DNA of 42,849 nt from Nioella nitratireducens (lineage in GTDB: Bacteria > Pseudomonadota > Alphaproteobacteria > Rhodobacterales > Rhodobacteraceae), in contig NZ_MNBW01000022.1 in assembly GCF_001879715.1 (NCBI RefSeq), positions 1 to 42,849 of the forward strand, written 5' to 3'. Below the pieces are notes generated by a model. The model worked only from the letters and a program-made list of their open reading frames with translations. It had not been told where the DNA came from and searched no databases. Shown piece by piece: positions 42,760-42,849 of this stretch. Within the stretch, counting starts at the first letter, position 1. Each line of letters opens with the position of its first letter. The position numbers and the translations under genes are program-made.

Positions 42760-42849
42760 CTGTTTGGCTCCAGTCTGGGAGGCGGGGGACCATCCCCCGC
42801 GCGACAGGACCCCGCAGGCCCGAAGACTGGCTGACATCACCGGGTGCGT

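Noticed and set aside
1-42849. tRNA, rRNA or plasmid replication initiator genes
   Set aside because: None was found on reading the window; the nearest candidate, the ParA-like gene, fits VirC1 better and has no parB or rep neighbour.

Overview
The window looks like part of a large mobilisable or conjugative element, probably a plasmid, of an alphaproteobacterium in the Rhodobacteraceae. The reasons are the high GC content, the MobC/relaxase and VirC1/VirC2-like pairs, HvrA/H-NS-type remnants, a GTTC-N7-GTTC SOS box of the alphaproteobacterial type, and a familiar plasmid gene set (strawberry-notch helicase, Toprim primase, DUF932, RadC, SSB, DUF6915, DUF6878). No replication initiator, rRNA, tRNA or CRISPR array is visible. 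Family names come from motif recognition only; no database search was possible.

Layout. (1) 0-5 kb: transfer-initiation block. Relaxase and MobC read left, VirC1-like ATPase and VirC2-like protein read right, and the gene-free gap between them is a candidate oriT. Two small proteins follow, one of them a WGR domain. (2) 5.1-6.0 kb: an ssb gene with a broken, divergent hns remnant. This module recurs in the same orientation at 31.7-32.9 kb (ssb about 96% identical by eye), so about 26.6 kb lies between direct repeats. (3) 6.2-16.5 kb: a defence island, all on the minus strand. It holds a Fic protein, a tightly overlapped five-gene operon (GHKL/MORC-like ATPase, REase-SF2 helicase, unknown 175-aa protein, PIN-like protein, HNH-like protein), an IS481-type remnant, and an Eco29kI-like GIY-YIG restriction enzyme with its C5-cytosine methyltransferase.

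(4) 16.7-30.3 kb: plasmid accessory block, mostly minus strand. It holds a DUF2493/SLOG protein, Toprim primase, methyltransferase-strawberry-notch helicase, a small repeat protein sharing an SOS-box promoter region with that helicase, an AbiE toxin-antitoxin pair, a run of small conserved genes (one with a J-domain-like HPD motif), RadC and DUF932, with several strong inverted repeats between genes. (5) 30.5-34.5 kb: an orphan HExxH protein, the second ssb/hns module, and a frameshifted IS1182-type element.

(6) 34.6-42.1 kb: a second, probably single, minus-strand operon. In transcription order: sigma-70-like protein, HTH-like protein, a three-part ImmA/IrrE protease-UvrD helicase-RecB-like nuclease fusion, a protein with two ubiquitin-like repeats fused to an E2-like domain, a JAB-E1 fusion, and a DUF6527 zinc protein. 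The parts suggest a regulated helicase-nuclease coupled to ubiquitin-like conjugation. This is the strongest candidate for an undescribed system; the GHKL five-gene operon is second. A small putative membrane protein sits at the right edge.
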